This document shows, one piece after another, positions 44,088 to 53,760 of a stretch of DNA of 64,000 bases; position 1 is the stretch's first letter; every line of letters begins with the position of its first letter. This DNA comes from Gloeocapsa sp. PCC 7428 (GTDB taxonomy: Bacteria; Cyanobacteriota; Cyanobacteriia; Cyanobacteriales; Chroococcidiopsidaceae), in assembly GCF_000317555.1 (NCBI RefSeq), contig NC_019745.1, forward strand, positions 5,367,449 to 5,431,448, given 5' to 3'. Position numbers and translations under genes: made by a program. The notes under the pieces were generated by a model. It saw only the letters and a list, made by a program, of their open reading frames with translations. It made no database searches and was not told where the DNA came from.

Positions 44088-46013
44088 ATGCCCCAGGATT
44101 TCTCTGGTCAAAACCTCCAAGGACACTCGTTTAAAGGACAAGATTTAACAGGTGCTAATTTCAGCCGTGCGGACATTCGAGGAACAAACTTCACAAATGC
44201 GATTCTGAAAGAAGCTAACTTTAGCCATGCTTTCGCAGGATTACAAAACTACCGAGTTATCGCTTTAGTCGTTATTTCATTAGTGTTTGCGATTGTTCTG
44301 ATTCTCAACATTAAAGCAGGTCTACAATTTCGGTTATGGCCTTTAATTGGTGCGATTAATGGAGCGATCGCAGTTGCTGTGGCGATCGCAACTTCAGTTA
44401 TCGTTGCTGGCTCAATCGCCGTCATCCTACATATCGTTGTTGCGGTTCTCGTTGGTACGTTCATTTTGGTAACGAATAGCGAACCGTGGTGGACTGTATG
44501 GACAGCTTGGGCTGTGATATTTTTAAGCGCGTACGTTAGCTGGCAGGCGCTGCGTAGTGCGCAACAATATAACTTAGTTCGCACAGTTGCTGTCACCATC
44601 GCCGCGATCGGTGGGACTCGGTTTCGCAGTGCTGATTTAACCAATGCTAATTTTACTAAAGCCACGCTGAAAGCTGTACAGTTTAACCGTGCCGTCTTAA
44701 CGCGTGCGTGTTGGTTTCAATCACGGAAGCTTGACTTTGCTGATGTCGCAGGAACATATCTCGCAACACCAAAAGTCCGACAGTTAGTCGTTTCTAAAGA
44801 TGGTAGTAATCAAAACTACGATCGCCTGGCGCTACAAGGTATCAATTTACAAGATGGTCATTTAGAAGATGCAAGCTTTATCGCTGCGGATCTGAGTGGA
44901 GCAACTTTGCAAAAAGCAAATCTCTGCCGAGCAAAGCTCGTGCAAACACAACTGTATCATGCAGACTTGACCTCGGCTTGTTTAACTGGCGCTTATATTC
45001 AAGATTGGGCGATCGCTACTGATACCAAGCTAGAGCAAGTTGAATGCGAATACATCTACACGCGATTGCCGACAAAAGACGACCCCGATCCTTGTCGTAA
45101 ACCAGATAACAAATCGGAAAACTTTAAACCTGGAGACTTTTCTGATTTTATTGCACCAATCATCAAAACCCTCGATCTGTATCGCCAGCAAAACATCGAT
45201 CCGCGGACTGTTACGTTTAAGACGCTTGACTTATACCATCATCAAGGAATCGATCCTGGTGCAGCTGCGATTGCGCTACAGCAATTAGCCGAGAATCATC
45301 CGCATGCTGGGTTGGAAGTCGTAGCCCTAGAAGGACGCGGACAAGACAAAATTCGCTTGCAAGCTAAAGTTGTAGGAAATAGCGATCGCGCGCAATTGAG
45401 CGCGGAATACTTCGCTAACTACAGCGAAATCAAAGCTTTACCTTACCAAGATATGCAAGCACTACTTGCCGGAATTGCCGAAAAAGATCAACGCATTCGC
45501 AGTTTAGAAAATATGGTCGTGACTGCGATTCAAAGTCATAAATTTTACGCAGAAACTTACTACAACTTTGGAGATACCATGTCTGATAATCAAGGTAGTG
45601 TCAATATCAGTGGCGTTCAGGGTAGCGTTAGCGGTATCGCGGCGGCAGGTCAAAACCAAAATATGACAGGAGTCGCGATCGGTCAAATTAGCGGTGCTGT
45701 CACAAATACGATTAGCCAACTGCAAAACGCTGATACTCCTGAAGCAAAGCAACTGGCAAAGTTACTTGCGCAGTTAAAAGCAGCGATTGAAGATGAGGTA
45801 AACCTGAACTCAGAAGATAAAACTGAGGCACTAGAACAGGTAAAAGTGTTAGCAGAGACAGGACAAAAACCGCGAGCAGAAACGCAAAATGCCGCAAAAA
45901 CTGCAATCAAGATCCTTAAAGGTACTGCCGCTAGTTTACCAAGTGCAGCTGCTTTCGTTGAAGCGTGTAATAAATTATTGCCAATCGTTGCCAAATTGTT
46001 GATTTTGTGCTAA
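44088..46013 (+). CDS. Pentapeptide-repeat protein with internal membrane domain
   Basis: About 641 residues; an in-frame GTG 6 bases earlier is an alternative start. Pentapeptides (DLTGANFSRADIRGTNFTNA) lie at about 10-48, then four or five membrane helices at about 55-160, then a second pentapeptide block at about 185-320. The C-terminal 310 residues are soluble: two copies of TLDLYxxQxIDPxxxxF, a segment LSAEYFANYSEIKALPYQDM, Gly/Ser-rich repeats (NISGVQGSVSGIAAAGQNQN) and a helical end. The split of the beta helix by a membrane domain is unusual. Function unknown; possibly a membrane scaffold. Confidence 0.8.
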   Translation: MPQDFSGQNLQGHSFKGQDLTGANFSRADIRGTNFTNAILKEANFSHAFAGLQNYRVIALVVISLVFAIVLILNIKAGLQFRLWPLIGAINGAIAVAVAIATSVIVAGSIAVILHIVVAVLVGTFILVTNSEPWWTVWTAWAVIFLSAYVSWQALRSAQQYNLVRTVAVTIAAIGGTRFRSADLTNANFTKATLKAVQFNRAVLTRACWFQSRKLDFADVAGTYLATPKVRQLVVSKDGSNQNYDRLALQGINLQDGHLEDASFIAADLSGATLQKANLCRAKLVQTQLYHADLTSACLTGAYIQDWAIATDTKLEQVECEYIYTRLPTKDDPDPCRKPDNKSENFKPGDFSDFIAPIIKTLDLYRQQNIDPRTVTFKTLDLYHHQGIDPGAAAIALQQLAENHPHAGLEVVALEGRGQDKIRLQAKVVGNSDRAQLSAEYFANYSEIKALPYQDMQALLAGIAEKDQRIRSLENMVVTAIQSHKFYAETYYNFGDTMSDNQGSVNISGVQGSVSGIAAAGQNQNMTGVAIGQISGAVTNTISQLQNADTPEAKQLAKLLAQLKAAIEDEVNLNSEDKTEALEQVKVLAETGQKPRAETQNAAKTAIKILKGTAASLPSAAAFVEACNKLLPIVAKLLILC

Positions 46014-46025
46014 TCAGATTTTATT

Positions 46026-46127
46026 ATGCGATCGCATCTTGACGAATCGGCGTTTCTAGCACCTTTTCTCAGTCGCACGGAAGATGGCATCCGCGTTGAG
46101 TATCCTCGACGATCAGACTTGACTTAA
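46026..46127 (+). CDS. Possible very small ORF between two pentapeptide genes
   Basis: 33 codons reading LAPFLSRTEDGIRVEYPRRS in the middle. There is no clear ribosome site and its start overlaps a HIP1-like GCGATCGC. It may equally be untranslated spacer. Listed only because it fills the gap with a sensible-looking polar peptide. Confidence 0.2.
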   Translation: MRSHLDESAFLAPFLSRTEDGIRVEYPRRSDLT

Positions 46128-46139
46128 GAAGTAGCCGCG

Positions 46140-46889
46140 ATGGATACCGACAAACTTCTCACAAAGTATGCAGCTGGGGAAAGAAACTTTAGTGGCGAAA
46201 ACTTGCGCTCCGCTGATTTAACACGCGCAACACTCAATGCAGCCGACTTAAGTGAAGCGATTTTAAGCGAAGCAATTTTAACTCAAGCTGAATTGAGCGA
46301 AGCAAACCTCAGCCGCACAATTTTGACAAAAGCCGACTTAACCGAAGCTGTGTTAGCCGGAGCTAAACTAACTGGCGCAATTTTAACCGAAGCAGAACTT
46401 AGCCGCGTCAATTTATACGATGCTTTTATGCTGGGTGTGAACTTGACGGGAGCGAATGTAACAGAAGGTAACTTGGGTGGGGCTAACTTAAGCCAGGGAA
46501 ATCTGAGTGGCGTGAATTTGAGTGGCGCAAACTTAGCTCAAGCAAACTTGAAAGGAGCCAACTTAACCGAGGCAAACTTAAGTAAAGCAGATTTAACGGA
46601 AGCCGATTTAAGTGGCGCAGATTTGAGTGGTGCGACTTTGAGTGGTGTGATTTTGAGTGATGCTAACTTAAGTGATGCAATTCTCAGTCGCGCAATTCTA
46701 ACTCTCGCAGTCTTGCAAGGAGCAAATCTGAGTGGTGCTGTGTTGAGTGGCGTCAATTTAACCGAAGTCAACTTAGAAGGCGCAAACCTAAGTAACGCTG
46801 TCCTAACAAGTGTGAACCTCACTGAGGTAGACTTGAGTCAAACAAATTTAAGTGGAGCAACCATGCCTGATGGTAGCACCTATGAGTAA
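46140..46889 (+). CDS. Pentapeptide-repeat protein
   Basis: 249 residues, almost entirely A(D/N)LSx pentapeptides from about residue 20 to the end (for example SEANLSRTILTKADLTEAVL). That predicts a long right-handed quadrilateral beta helix of about 11 coils. There is no signal peptide or membrane helix, so it should be cytosolic. Some pentapeptide proteins mimic DNA and protect gyrase, but most cyanobacterial ones have no known role. It follows another pentapeptide gene by 126 bases. Confidence 0.88.
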   Translation: MDTDKLLTKYAAGERNFSGENLRSADLTRATLNAADLSEAILSEAILTQAELSEANLSRTILTKADLTEAVLAGAKLTGAILTEAELSRVNLYDAFMLGVNLTGANVTEGNLGGANLSQGNLSGVNLSGANLAQANLKGANLTEANLSKADLTEADLSGADLSGATLSGVILSDANLSDAILSRAILTLAVLQGANLSGAVLSGVNLTEVNLEGANLSNAVLTSVNLTEVDLSQTNLSGATMPDGSTYE

Positions 46890-46971
46890 ATCGCTCGAAT
46901 ATCACAGATGTAGCTTAAGCAAATTAAAACTAATTGGTGCAACAAGTGCGATCGCGCTTTTCTTAGAAGAA

Positions 46972-47967
46972 TCAAATATCTAGCTGCTCAATAGTCTGGC
47001 GAAGAACTTTACCCGAATGTTGTAATTGCTCTAGTTCAGTTGAATTTAACGCCAGATTCAGAACCCTCGTTACGCCCTCGCGGTTAACTACCGCAGGTAA
47101 ACTCAAACACACATCATTGATACCATGAATACCGTTAATCAAACTGCTGACAGTTAAAACTCGGTTTTGATTGCGTAAGATTGACTGTACAATTTGGGCT
47201 ACTGCTAAACCAATCGCGTAGGAAGTTGCGCCTTTACGCTGGATTATTTCGTAAGCAGCGTTCTTGACTTGTGCAAAAATTTCTTGTAGCTGTGGCTCGA
47301 TTGGTTTACCTGGTTCATAATTTTCATCAAGAAGATGCATTCCCGATATATTGACCTTACTCCAAACTGCAACTTCGCTGTCACCGTGTTCGCCAATAAT
47401 ATAAGCGTGTAAACTACGCGGATCAAGTTGTAACTTTTCAGCTAACAAGTAGCGAAAACGCGCCGTATCTAAAACGGTTCCCGAACCAATCACACTAGAA
47501 CTAGGTAGCCCAGAAATTTTGCGACAGACATACGTCATAATGTCTACTGGATTGGTAACAATCAGCAAAATTGCTGTGGAACAGAATTTAACAACTTCTG
47601 GAATTAAGTTTTGAAAAATTTCTACATTTCTATTCACTAAATCTAAGCGAGATTCTCCTGGCTTTTGCTTGGCTCCAGCCGTGATAATCACAATATCTGC
47701 ATTCTCACCATCAGCTAAAGTTCCCGCTCTAATGAGTGTTGGTTCAACAAAAGGTAATCCATGATTTAAATCCATGACTTCCCCTTCTAATTTATGCTGA
47801 TTGACATCAACGATAATCATTTCATCGAGGAGATTTTGAATAAGTAGAGAATAAGCACAAGCCATCCCTACTTGACCTGCACCAATAATGACTCCTTTAC
47901 GAGGTTGGCGAACAATCGGCGAAAATTTTTCTTCTGATGAGGATGTAAATAAGTTGTCAAAAACCAT
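46972..47967 (-). CDS. ldh: L-lactate dehydrogenase
   Basis: 331 residues. NAD-binding [14 protein letters not shown] is near residue 30 and IIVDVN follows. The substrate loop [18 protein letters not shown] carries Gln where malate dehydrogenases have Arg, favouring lactate/pyruvate. [11 protein letters not shown] and the catalytic His in [14 protein letters not shown] near residue 192 are intact. It interconverts pyruvate and L-lactate with NADH, a fermentative step under dark anoxia. It is convergent with the pentapeptide gene and appears monocistronic. Confidence 0.93.
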   Translation of the reverse strand: MVFDNLFTSSSEEKFSPIVRQPRKGVIIGAGQVGMACAYSLLIQNLLDEMIIVDVNQHKLEGEVMDLNHGLPFVEPTLIRAGTLADGENADIVIITAGAKQKPGESRLDLVNRNVEIFQNLIPEVVKFCSTAILLIVTNPVDIMTYVCRKISGLPSSSVIGSGTVLDTARFRYLLAEKLQLDPRSLHAYIIGEHGDSEVAVWSKVNISGMHLLDENYEPGKPIEPQLQEIFAQVKNAAYEIIQRKGATSYAIGLAVAQIVQSILRNQNRVLTVSSLINGIHGINDVCLSLPAVVNREGVTRVLNLALNSTELEQLQHSGKVLRQTIEQLDI

Positions 47968-48143
47968 ACAATTAACCGCTGTATTAAGTACATCTCTGCG
48001 CTCTGTTTAGGGCAAATATAAGTTTTGATAATATCGTTATATAGCCCCTAAACTTCATCTTTCTCAGGGTACAGGATTTTCGGCAAACCGTAGTGCAAAC
48101 ATCATAAATTATGGCTGCAACTCTATAGCTATGGAGAAGTGCA

Positions 48144-48329
48144 ATGATGAACAATACAAAAGCAACGAACGAAGATTGGTTTAATGTAGGGAAATCTGAT
48201 GCCTATGCGGGAAAACCTAAAACGCCACCAGAAGATGCTGAATCGGCAAGTATGTATGACCTAGGTTATAGTGAAGGCGAAATTACCCGTCCGCCAACTG
48301 AAACTCCAGAAACTGAAGAGAAAGAGTAG
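48144..48329 (+). CDS. Small acidic protein of unknown function (61 aa)
   Basis: The ATG at 48144 (or the next codon) follows GGAGAAG with good spacing. The peptide is polar and acidic with DWFNVGKSDAYAGKPKTPPE in the middle and MYDLGYSEGEI near the end, terminating in a Glu-rich tail. It looks intrinsically disordered. No enzyme or binding motif is known to me. It is divergent from ldh. Confidence 0.6.
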   Translation: MMNNTKATNEDWFNVGKSDAYAGKPKTPPEDAESASMYDLGYSEGEITRPPTETPETEEKE

Positions 48330-48746
48330 TTAGACAGCACCTAACGCTAAAGTTATTGTGCATCAACGCGATCGCACAGCATCACTCTGCATAATATTAA
48401 ATAAGTTGTATACCTTTATTGTTGACATAACTTATAGCTCTAGCCGCTAGACTTGACCGTCAGAATTGCAGTAAACTTAAATCAGTTTATAGCTTGAAGT
48501 GGCACGAACCTAAGTAACCTCAGCCAGAAGCAAGCCAAGTTAAGAGCAACCTTGTTGAGTGTGACATCATCGTCAGAACTTGGTTGTCGAAATAAGAGTC
48601 AATTGAATCGGTAAAATAGAATACTTCAGTCTGCTGGAATAAACATGGCAAATACTGGCTGACAACTTGATTCAAGCCATACTGCATACTATCGATCTAC
48701 GACTAGTAGTATCGTTTAACACTATCGCCAGAGACAGGAGGCTTAA
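48330..48746. other. Intergenic region before the CrtISO-like gene
   Basis: 417 bases with no open frame, repeat or terminator that I would defend. A strong AGGAGG near 48737-48742 precedes the next ATG. It likely contains the promoter of the oxidoreductase gene. Confidence 0.45.
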
Positions 48747-50309
48747 ATGGAAAGCTTCGATTTTGTGATTCTGGGAGCAGGATTAGGTGGACTTTCAGCA
48801 GCAGCGTGTTTAACTCGGCAAGGACATCAAGTAGCAGTACTAGAAAAACACTACTTACCTGGTGGATGCTGCCATACCTTCGATTACGGCGAATATAGCT
48901 TTTGTGCTGACGTACACTATATTTCACAATGCGCTTCAGGACAAGCGATCGCGCAGTTTCTCAATTACATTGAACGCGATGTCGAATTTAACTCGCTCGA
49001 TCCTGACTGTATTGACCGAGTGATTACACCCGAAGCTGATTTTAAAATTCCTTTAGGATGGGAGAACTTGCGATCGCGCCTTGTAGCAACTTTTCCCGAA
49101 GAAACGGACGCGATCAACCGTTATTGCGATGCCATTAAACAATTACATCAAGAAATGCACAGTTTAGTGCGCGAGGTCAGTTGGTTCGATCAAAAATGGT
49201 CTGATTGGTTAAAACTACCGAAATACTGGAACTTATTTACTAAGCGTAATTGGACGCTACAAGACCTCTACAATCGCGTCGGGCTATCGCCAAAGCTGCA
49301 AGCTATCTTAGCAGGTCAAAGTGGCGATTATGCCCTTCCACCGAATGAAATCGCCTTGCTAACGCATACTGCGCTTGTTTGGGACTATTCTGAAGGTGCT
49401 TATTATCCGAAGCATCACTTCAAGCACTTTGTAGAAACGATTGTTGAAGCTATCAAAGCAGGCGGTGGTGTTGTGCAATTATCCACTCCAGTCGAACACA
49501 TTGAAGTCAAACAGCGCCAAGTGCAAAGCGTCACTGCTGGAGGGAAAACTTATCAAGCAAGTGTTGCTTACATTAGCGACCTTGACCCAAAACTAACGGT
49601 ACAGTTGATGCATAACACCCATGCATTAAGTCAGCAAGAATTGAAGCGTCTGACAGGTTATGAATATTCAGCCAGTGCTTTCAACATTTACTTAGGTTTA
49701 GATTCCAGGTTTGACCCGCAAAGATATGGCATTGGCAACTGGAATATTTGGTATTACCCTAACAGCGACCTCAATCAAGCGTATCAACAACAATTATTAG
49801 GTAACTTGCATCATCCTTGGATTTTCCTCTCTTGTCCTACAATGAAATCGCATGAACCAGGAATGGCTCCTCACGGTCATCATGTTTTAGAAATTGCGAC
49901 TGTTTGTCCTTATGAGCCATTTAAACAGTTGCATGATGATCCAAAAGCTTACAAAGCCAAAAAGCGCGAAGTTTATCAGCAGATCATGGCAAGTGTGCGC
50001 GATTTGATTCCGGATGTTGATACTTACGCTCGGATGAAAGTTCCTGGTACTCCGACAACGAGTGAATATTATTTAGGACAACCGCAGGGGAATATCTATG
50101 GTGCAAAGCTTACACCAAGGCAGGTAGGCTTAAATCGTCTGGGATATCACACCGAATTGCCAAATCTTTTCTTAGTGGGAGCTAGTGCAGGCTATCCCAG
50201 TGTACCTGGCGTGATTGGTAATGGCATGGATGTGGTGGAACTGCTGACAGGGCAATCTGTCTGGAATCATCAAAAGGCGATCGCATCCGAGGAGTTAGTG
50301 TACCAATAA
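48747..50309 (+). CDS. FAD-dependent oxidoreductase, carotenoid isomerase/retinol saturase-like
   Basis: 520 residues. The N-terminal FAD motif DFVILGAGLGGLSAAACL (5-22) is followed by VAVLEKHYLPGGCCHTFDYG. The C-terminal FAD-contact segment NLFLVGASAGYPSVPGVIGN is near residue 470. The overall length and EYYLGQPQGNIYGAKLT motif match the CrtISO / phytoene-desaturase-like and all-trans-retinol 13,14-reductase group. It may act on a carotenoid or another polyene. The true prolycopene isomerase of the genome could be elsewhere, so no gene symbol is given. Confidence 0.85.
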   Translation: MESFDFVILGAGLGGLSAAACLTRQGHQVAVLEKHYLPGGCCHTFDYGEYSFCADVHYISQCASGQAIAQFLNYIERDVEFNSLDPDCIDRVITPEADFKIPLGWENLRSRLVATFPEETDAINRYCDAIKQLHQEMHSLVREVSWFDQKWSDWLKLPKYWNLFTKRNWTLQDLYNRVGLSPKLQAILAGQSGDYALPPNEIALLTHTALVWDYSEGAYYPKHHFKHFVETIVEAIKAGGGVVQLSTPVEHIEVKQRQVQSVTAGGKTYQASVAYISDLDPKLTVQLMHNTHALSQQELKRLTGYEYSASAFNIYLGLDSRFDPQRYGIGNWNIWYYPNSDLNQAYQQQLLGNLHHPWIFLSCPTMKSHEPGMAPHGHHVLEIATVCPYEPFKQLHDDPKAYKAKKREVYQQIMASVRDLIPDVDTYARMKVPGTPTTSEYYLGQPQGNIYGAKLTPRQVGLNRLGYHTELPNLFLVGASAGYPSVPGVIGNGMDVVELLTGQSVWNHQKAIASEELVYQ

Positions 50310-50486
50310 ACTGCGATCGTTGTAAGTGGCTGAAACTCTTTATCTATAAGCTTTTTTTAATCAAAAAGCCCAAATCGAATTGCATTCAATTTCCCCCAAT
50401 TCAGTACAGATGTACTATAATAAATGAAGTAGATTCATCGAGCCTCCGCATAAGCAATCAATGGCTCTACGGCGTATTAACCAAAG

Positions 50487-50771
50487 ATGGACTCAAGCCC
50501 TATGACGAAACACTATCTTCTTAGCCTTAATCCAACAGCCAAGCATGACTGGGATCGTTGCGCTTTACGCGATCCGATTACCGCTAAGCGCCCAGAGCTA
50601 GCAAAATTGATTGCCGAAGCTGTTGGTGCAGAACCAGGTACTTACCTTGTGTCTGTCAACATCGAAGTTAAAGTTTTGGAGCAGGCTCCCATGTATCAAA
50701 CCGAGCAGCTACCAATTAACCCGACAGAACGTGCATCTACCCACGCTCAATTTAAAGAACTAGCCGCATAA
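50487..50771 (+). CDS. Conserved-looking hypothetical protein (94 aa or 89 aa)
   Basis: The start is either ATG 50487 or ATG 50502. The sequence opens YLLSLNPTAKHDWDRCALRD, continues with LAKLIAEAVGAEPGTYLVSV and ends in an Ala-rich tail. It is soluble and small with mixed alpha/beta character, with no recognised family. It sits 34 bases before another small gene in the same direction, so the two may be cotranscribed. Confidence 0.6.
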   Translation: MDSSPMTKHYLLSLNPTAKHDWDRCALRDPITAKRPELAKLIAEAVGAEPGTYLVSVNIEVKVLEQAPMYQTEQLPINPTERASTHAQFKELAA

Positions 50772-50805
50772 ACGTATCTCCTAACCCTGATCTCAGATCC
50801 CTCGT

Positions 50806-51183
50806 ATGATGACAATGCAACTGAGTCATTACCCTGCGGCGATCGCCCAAGCTGCACAACGGGTAAACGAACTTGACTCGCAAATGATGGCGGTGCAACA
50901 ACTGATTAACCGCGAAGAAGGCAATGCTGACACGCGCTCAGCGTTTGATCCAGAATTAAAAAATGACACGCAACGGCGATCGCGTCGCTTCGAGTTGCTA
51001 TTAGTGAATCAAGAATACCAAACCGCACTTAATACATTAATTCAGTTAAATGCAGAAAAAGCCAACGCGCTGGCACACTTAGAATACCTTCGCAATCAGT
51101 TCAGCGTTGCTAAACTAGAGTGTCGGCGAGCGATCGCGCAACAACTCACCGATTTTGAATCGAGAGAATTAGTTGGTTTGTAA
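50806..51183 (+). CDS. Hypothetical coiled-coil protein (125 aa)
   Basis: 125 residues, almost wholly helical with heptad-like Leu/Ala/Gln spacing (AAQRVNELDSQMMAVQQLIN and LNTLIQLNAEKANALAHLEY). A charged hinge lies near residue 55 (KNDTQRRSRRFELLL). The antiparallel coiled-coil look suggests a binding or structural partner. No family is recognised. It is probably an operon partner of the 94-residue protein upstream. Confidence 0.6.
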   Translation: MMTMQLSHYPAAIAQAAQRVNELDSQMMAVQQLINREEGNADTRSAFDPELKNDTQRRSRRFELLLVNQEYQTALNTLIQLNAEKANALAHLEYLRNQFSVAKLECRRAIAQQLTDFESRELVGL

Positions 51184-51357
51184 CTTTAAGTACAAACTGC
51201 TTGTCATATTGCCAACAATCTAGTCATAATAATTCGTCAAGCAGTGAAGCAATCTTCGCTGCTTTTTTGGCATTTGTCGCTAGCATTCCTGAAAATGAGG
51301 AATTGTTGAGTGCGCTATTCTTCAATCAAAATAGAGTAAGTTAGTTGCAATCGTTTC

Positions 51358-51732
51358 ATGACTCAAGTTACACCAGAAGACATTGCCAAATTTCGGGAAA
51401 AACTACAAAATCCCGACGCCGCAACCGCACTTGCAGAAATCGAAGATTGTGAGGGTAATCTCGAAGATGCCGCAATGGTGCTAGCAATTCGAGTTGGGCA
51501 ACAACCCGATATCGCCAATGCAGAATGGTTAGAAAGCTTAGCGAAGAAATGTCGGGCGATTATTTGCCGCGAAGAAAACAGAAACGCCTTATTTACTGAA
51601 GACTACGCTGCTGTAATGAGATCCTTAGCTACAACAAAAATTTGTCCACCGCTTTTAGTCACTCCGGTTTTAATGTATGTACTACAACAGGGTGTAGACA
51701 GCTTTTGTGAACCACTCGACACTATATCTTAA
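51358..51732 (+). CDS. Hypothetical protein (124 aa)
   Basis: 124 residues. The N-terminal third EIEDCEGNLEDAAMVLAIRV resembles a UBA-like three-helix pattern. The rest is helical (ESLAKKCRAIICREENRNAL, PPLLVTPVLMYVLQQGVDSF). There is no signal peptide or membrane helix of full length. The role is unknown; a possible terminator follows at 51791-51834. Confidence 0.55.
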   Translation: MTQVTPEDIAKFREKLQNPDAATALAEIEDCEGNLEDAAMVLAIRVGQQPDIANAEWLESLAKKCRAIICREENRNALFTEDYAAVMRSLATTKICPPLLVTPVLMYVLQQGVDSFCEPLDTIS

Positions 51733-51790
51733 AATCGCATAACAGTTAGGTCACTAATTAATACTTCAGTTGCTAAGTACTCACAAGCGG

Positions 51791-51834
51791 CAAAACACCT
51801 TAATTTTTATGTATCGACAGGTGTTTCTTTTGTG
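51791..51834 (+). terminator. Candidate intrinsic terminator
   Basis: AAACACCT (51793-51800) pairs with AGGTGTTT (51819-51826) around an 18-base loop and is followed by CTTTTGTG. The stem is 8 bp and the U run is short, so termination may be partial. Confidence 0.4.
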
Positions 51835-51994
51835 ATGAATATGGTATGAGCAATTGTTGCCTAAAGTAGGATCAAACCTTTGAGCACTTGAGTAGTGCCA
51901 AAACTAAATAAGCTTAAAAGCGCTCAATTTGAGTTGGATAAATAAAAAAAATAATACAAATGAAGTTTGTTCTTTAGAATTGGAGAAATATCAA

Positions 51995-52780
51995 ATGTTT
52001 GATGTCGCAAATGTTATAAAAAAAATATCTTTATTTGATACAACAAATTATAGAACAAGAGTCAGCACGATAAAGAAACTACCTATCGGAACTGACCAGC
52101 ATATCTATACCTCTAAGCTGGCTGACTCTTCACGGATTGAAGTTATATTTGATATAGGAGCTAACATAGGTCAAACTGCCACTAAATTTGCGCAAAGTTT
52201 TCCTAAAGCAAAAATCTTTTCCTTTGAACCAGTTGCAGCAACGTTTAAACAGCTAAAAGAAAACACAAAAAAAAATTCTAGTATCAGTTGCTTTCAAATA
52301 GGCTTAGGTCCTGAATCAGGAAAGCATAAGATTTTTTTAAATTCAAACTCTCAATGTAATTCTTTCCTTTTTGATGCAAATAACAGAACAAATGATGTAT
52401 ATGAAGAAGTTTTCGTCAAAACAATTGAGCAATTTTGTGAAGAAAATAGTATAAACAAAATTGATATACTAAAAACTGATACTGAAGGATTTGATTTAAA
52501 AGTTATTCAAGGAGCCGAGGCTTTATTAAAAAAACAGCAGATTTTATTTATCCTGTCTGAAGTGGGCTTTCATCCTTCGGATACTTTACACACTAATTTT
52601 TTTAAACTCAAATCATATTTAGAACAGTTCAATTTTGAATTTATCGGTTTTTATGATTTTGGTTACTCAAAAAAAGGTAGCTTGAAATATTGCAATGCAC
52701 TATTTCAAAATAAGCGTTTGAATCAAAACACAGAGACATCTGAAAGTTTCAGTAAATCTCTAGCTAATCTGAGTACGTAA
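51995..52780 (+). CDS. FkbM-family SAM-dependent methyltransferase
   Basis: About 261 residues from the ATG at 51995, chosen because GGAG stands 9 bases upstream; a TTG at 51929 in the same frame lacks one. The SAM motif VIFDIGANIGQTATKFAQSF is near residue 50, then IFSFEPVAATFKQL and DILKTDTEGFDLKVIQGAE, all FkbM hallmarks. Family members methylate hydroxyls of sugars or macrolides. The gene is visibly richer in A and T (Lys, Asn, Ile codons ending in A/T) than its neighbours, suggesting acquisition by transfer. A substrate on exopolysaccharide is plausible. Confidence 0.82.
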   Translation: MFDVANVIKKISLFDTTNYRTRVSTIKKLPIGTDQHIYTSKLADSSRIEVIFDIGANIGQTATKFAQSFPKAKIFSFEPVAATFKQLKENTKKNSSISCFQIGLGPESGKHKIFLNSNSQCNSFLFDANNRTNDVYEEVFVKTIEQFCEENSINKIDILKTDTEGFDLKVIQGAEALLKKQQILFILSEVGFHPSDTLHTNFFKLKSYLEQFNFEFIGFYDFGYSKKGSLKYCNALFQNKRLNQNTETSESFSKSLANLST

Positions 52781-52800
52781 GAATATAAAATGATAACTTT

Positions 52801-53514
52801 TTAAACAAGTGTTGTTGATGATTGTTGTCTAGCTATAACTTCTTTTTGTAGTTTTAGTAGTTGTTTGTCTTGAATACCGTATTGCATCAAACCATTAACG
52901 GTTTGTAAGAGATAATCAGCGCAAGTACCAAGTTTTCCGTTAGCTGTTGCTAGACTGTTAACAACAACTTCAGAAGAGATATCTCCTGTATACATAACAT
53001 GATTGTGATTAATGGTGAAAGCGATCGCATCCCAACGTTCTTTGCCATCAACGACTTTTACCCAACGCGGAGTATACGAACCAACCACCATTTCTCGCCG
53101 CCAGAGAATGAGTAATTCTGTGAGGACATCTTCTGCTGGAATGCGATAGGCAATACCGCGACAACTTCCGCCGCGATCGAGTCCTAACATTAAGCCTGGA
53201 TTTTCCGGTGTTCCTCTGCCAAGTGGCGTCCACAAACAAAAGCGACGATGCCATCCATAAATCATCCCCACACGGCGATCGCTAAACTTCACCGTCGGGT
53301 TCCAAATCAACGAACCATACGCAAAAATCCAAACGTCAGAGTGCGATCGCCCCTTGAGAATATCTTGTATCGATTGCTCTAGCTCAGTTTCATTTAAAAC
53401 ACGCAGATCCAACCCAGATTGTAAAACTAGCTCCTGTAATTTTCGTGATTCCAGGTAAGCACGCGTTAGCGCAATCATTCCTTGACCGTCACTCATGACA
53501 CATCCATCAATCAA
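52801..53514 (-). CDS. ChaC-like gamma-glutamylcyclotransferase
   Basis: 237 residues. The substrate-binding signature VWIFAYGSLIWNP is near residue 85 and the catalytic Glu is in LWRREMVVGSYTPRWV near residue 160, with GIAYRIP between. ChaC enzymes cleave the gamma-glutamyl group of glutathione to give 5-oxoproline and Cys-Gly. A 75-residue helical N-terminal extension is present. No cation transporter gene adjoins it, so the old cation-transport name does not apply. It ends convergently 20 bases from the FkbM gene. Confidence 0.87.
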   Translation of the reverse strand: MIDGCVMSDGQGMIALTRAYLESRKLQELVLQSGLDLRVLNETELEQSIQDILKGRSHSDVWIFAYGSLIWNPTVKFSDRRVGMIYGWHRRFCLWTPLGRGTPENPGLMLGLDRGGSCRGIAYRIPAEDVLTELLILWRREMVVGSYTPRWVKVVDGKERWDAIAFTINHNHVMYTGDISSEVVVNSLATANGKLGTCADYLLQTVNGLMQYGIQDKQLLKLQKEVIARQQSSTTLV

Positions 53515-53643
53515 TTATTTCAGCGCGATCGTCACTGCATTTTAACCAACAAACCTCAGTTATTGTCGTTTATTAGAACTTTTAACGCAGTAGCAACGGT
53601 ATCAAAGCAGAGTTATAAATTTTGAATTTGAGAAAACATATAG

Positions 53644-53670
53644 CAGGGGTCAGAGATCAGAGGTCAGGGA
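53644..53670 (+). repeat. Dispersed GGTCAGAGATCAGAGGTCAG-type repeat
   Basis: A second same-strand copy of the element at 34604-34634, followed by purine-rich GCAGAGGTGCAGAGGAG repeats that also resemble 41751-41788. Intergenic. Confidence 0.6.
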
Positions 53671-53760
53671 GTTAAAGAAGCAGAGGTGCAGAGGAGAGGC
53701 TACAGAGGAGGAATAGTGTTTTAGATAACTCAAAACTCATCACTCAAAACTCTCTCAGCT

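Noticed and set aside
50348..50369. GCTTTTT/AAAAAGC inverted repeat as a terminator
   Set aside because: The stem is nearly all A-T and no T run follows, so termination is not supported.
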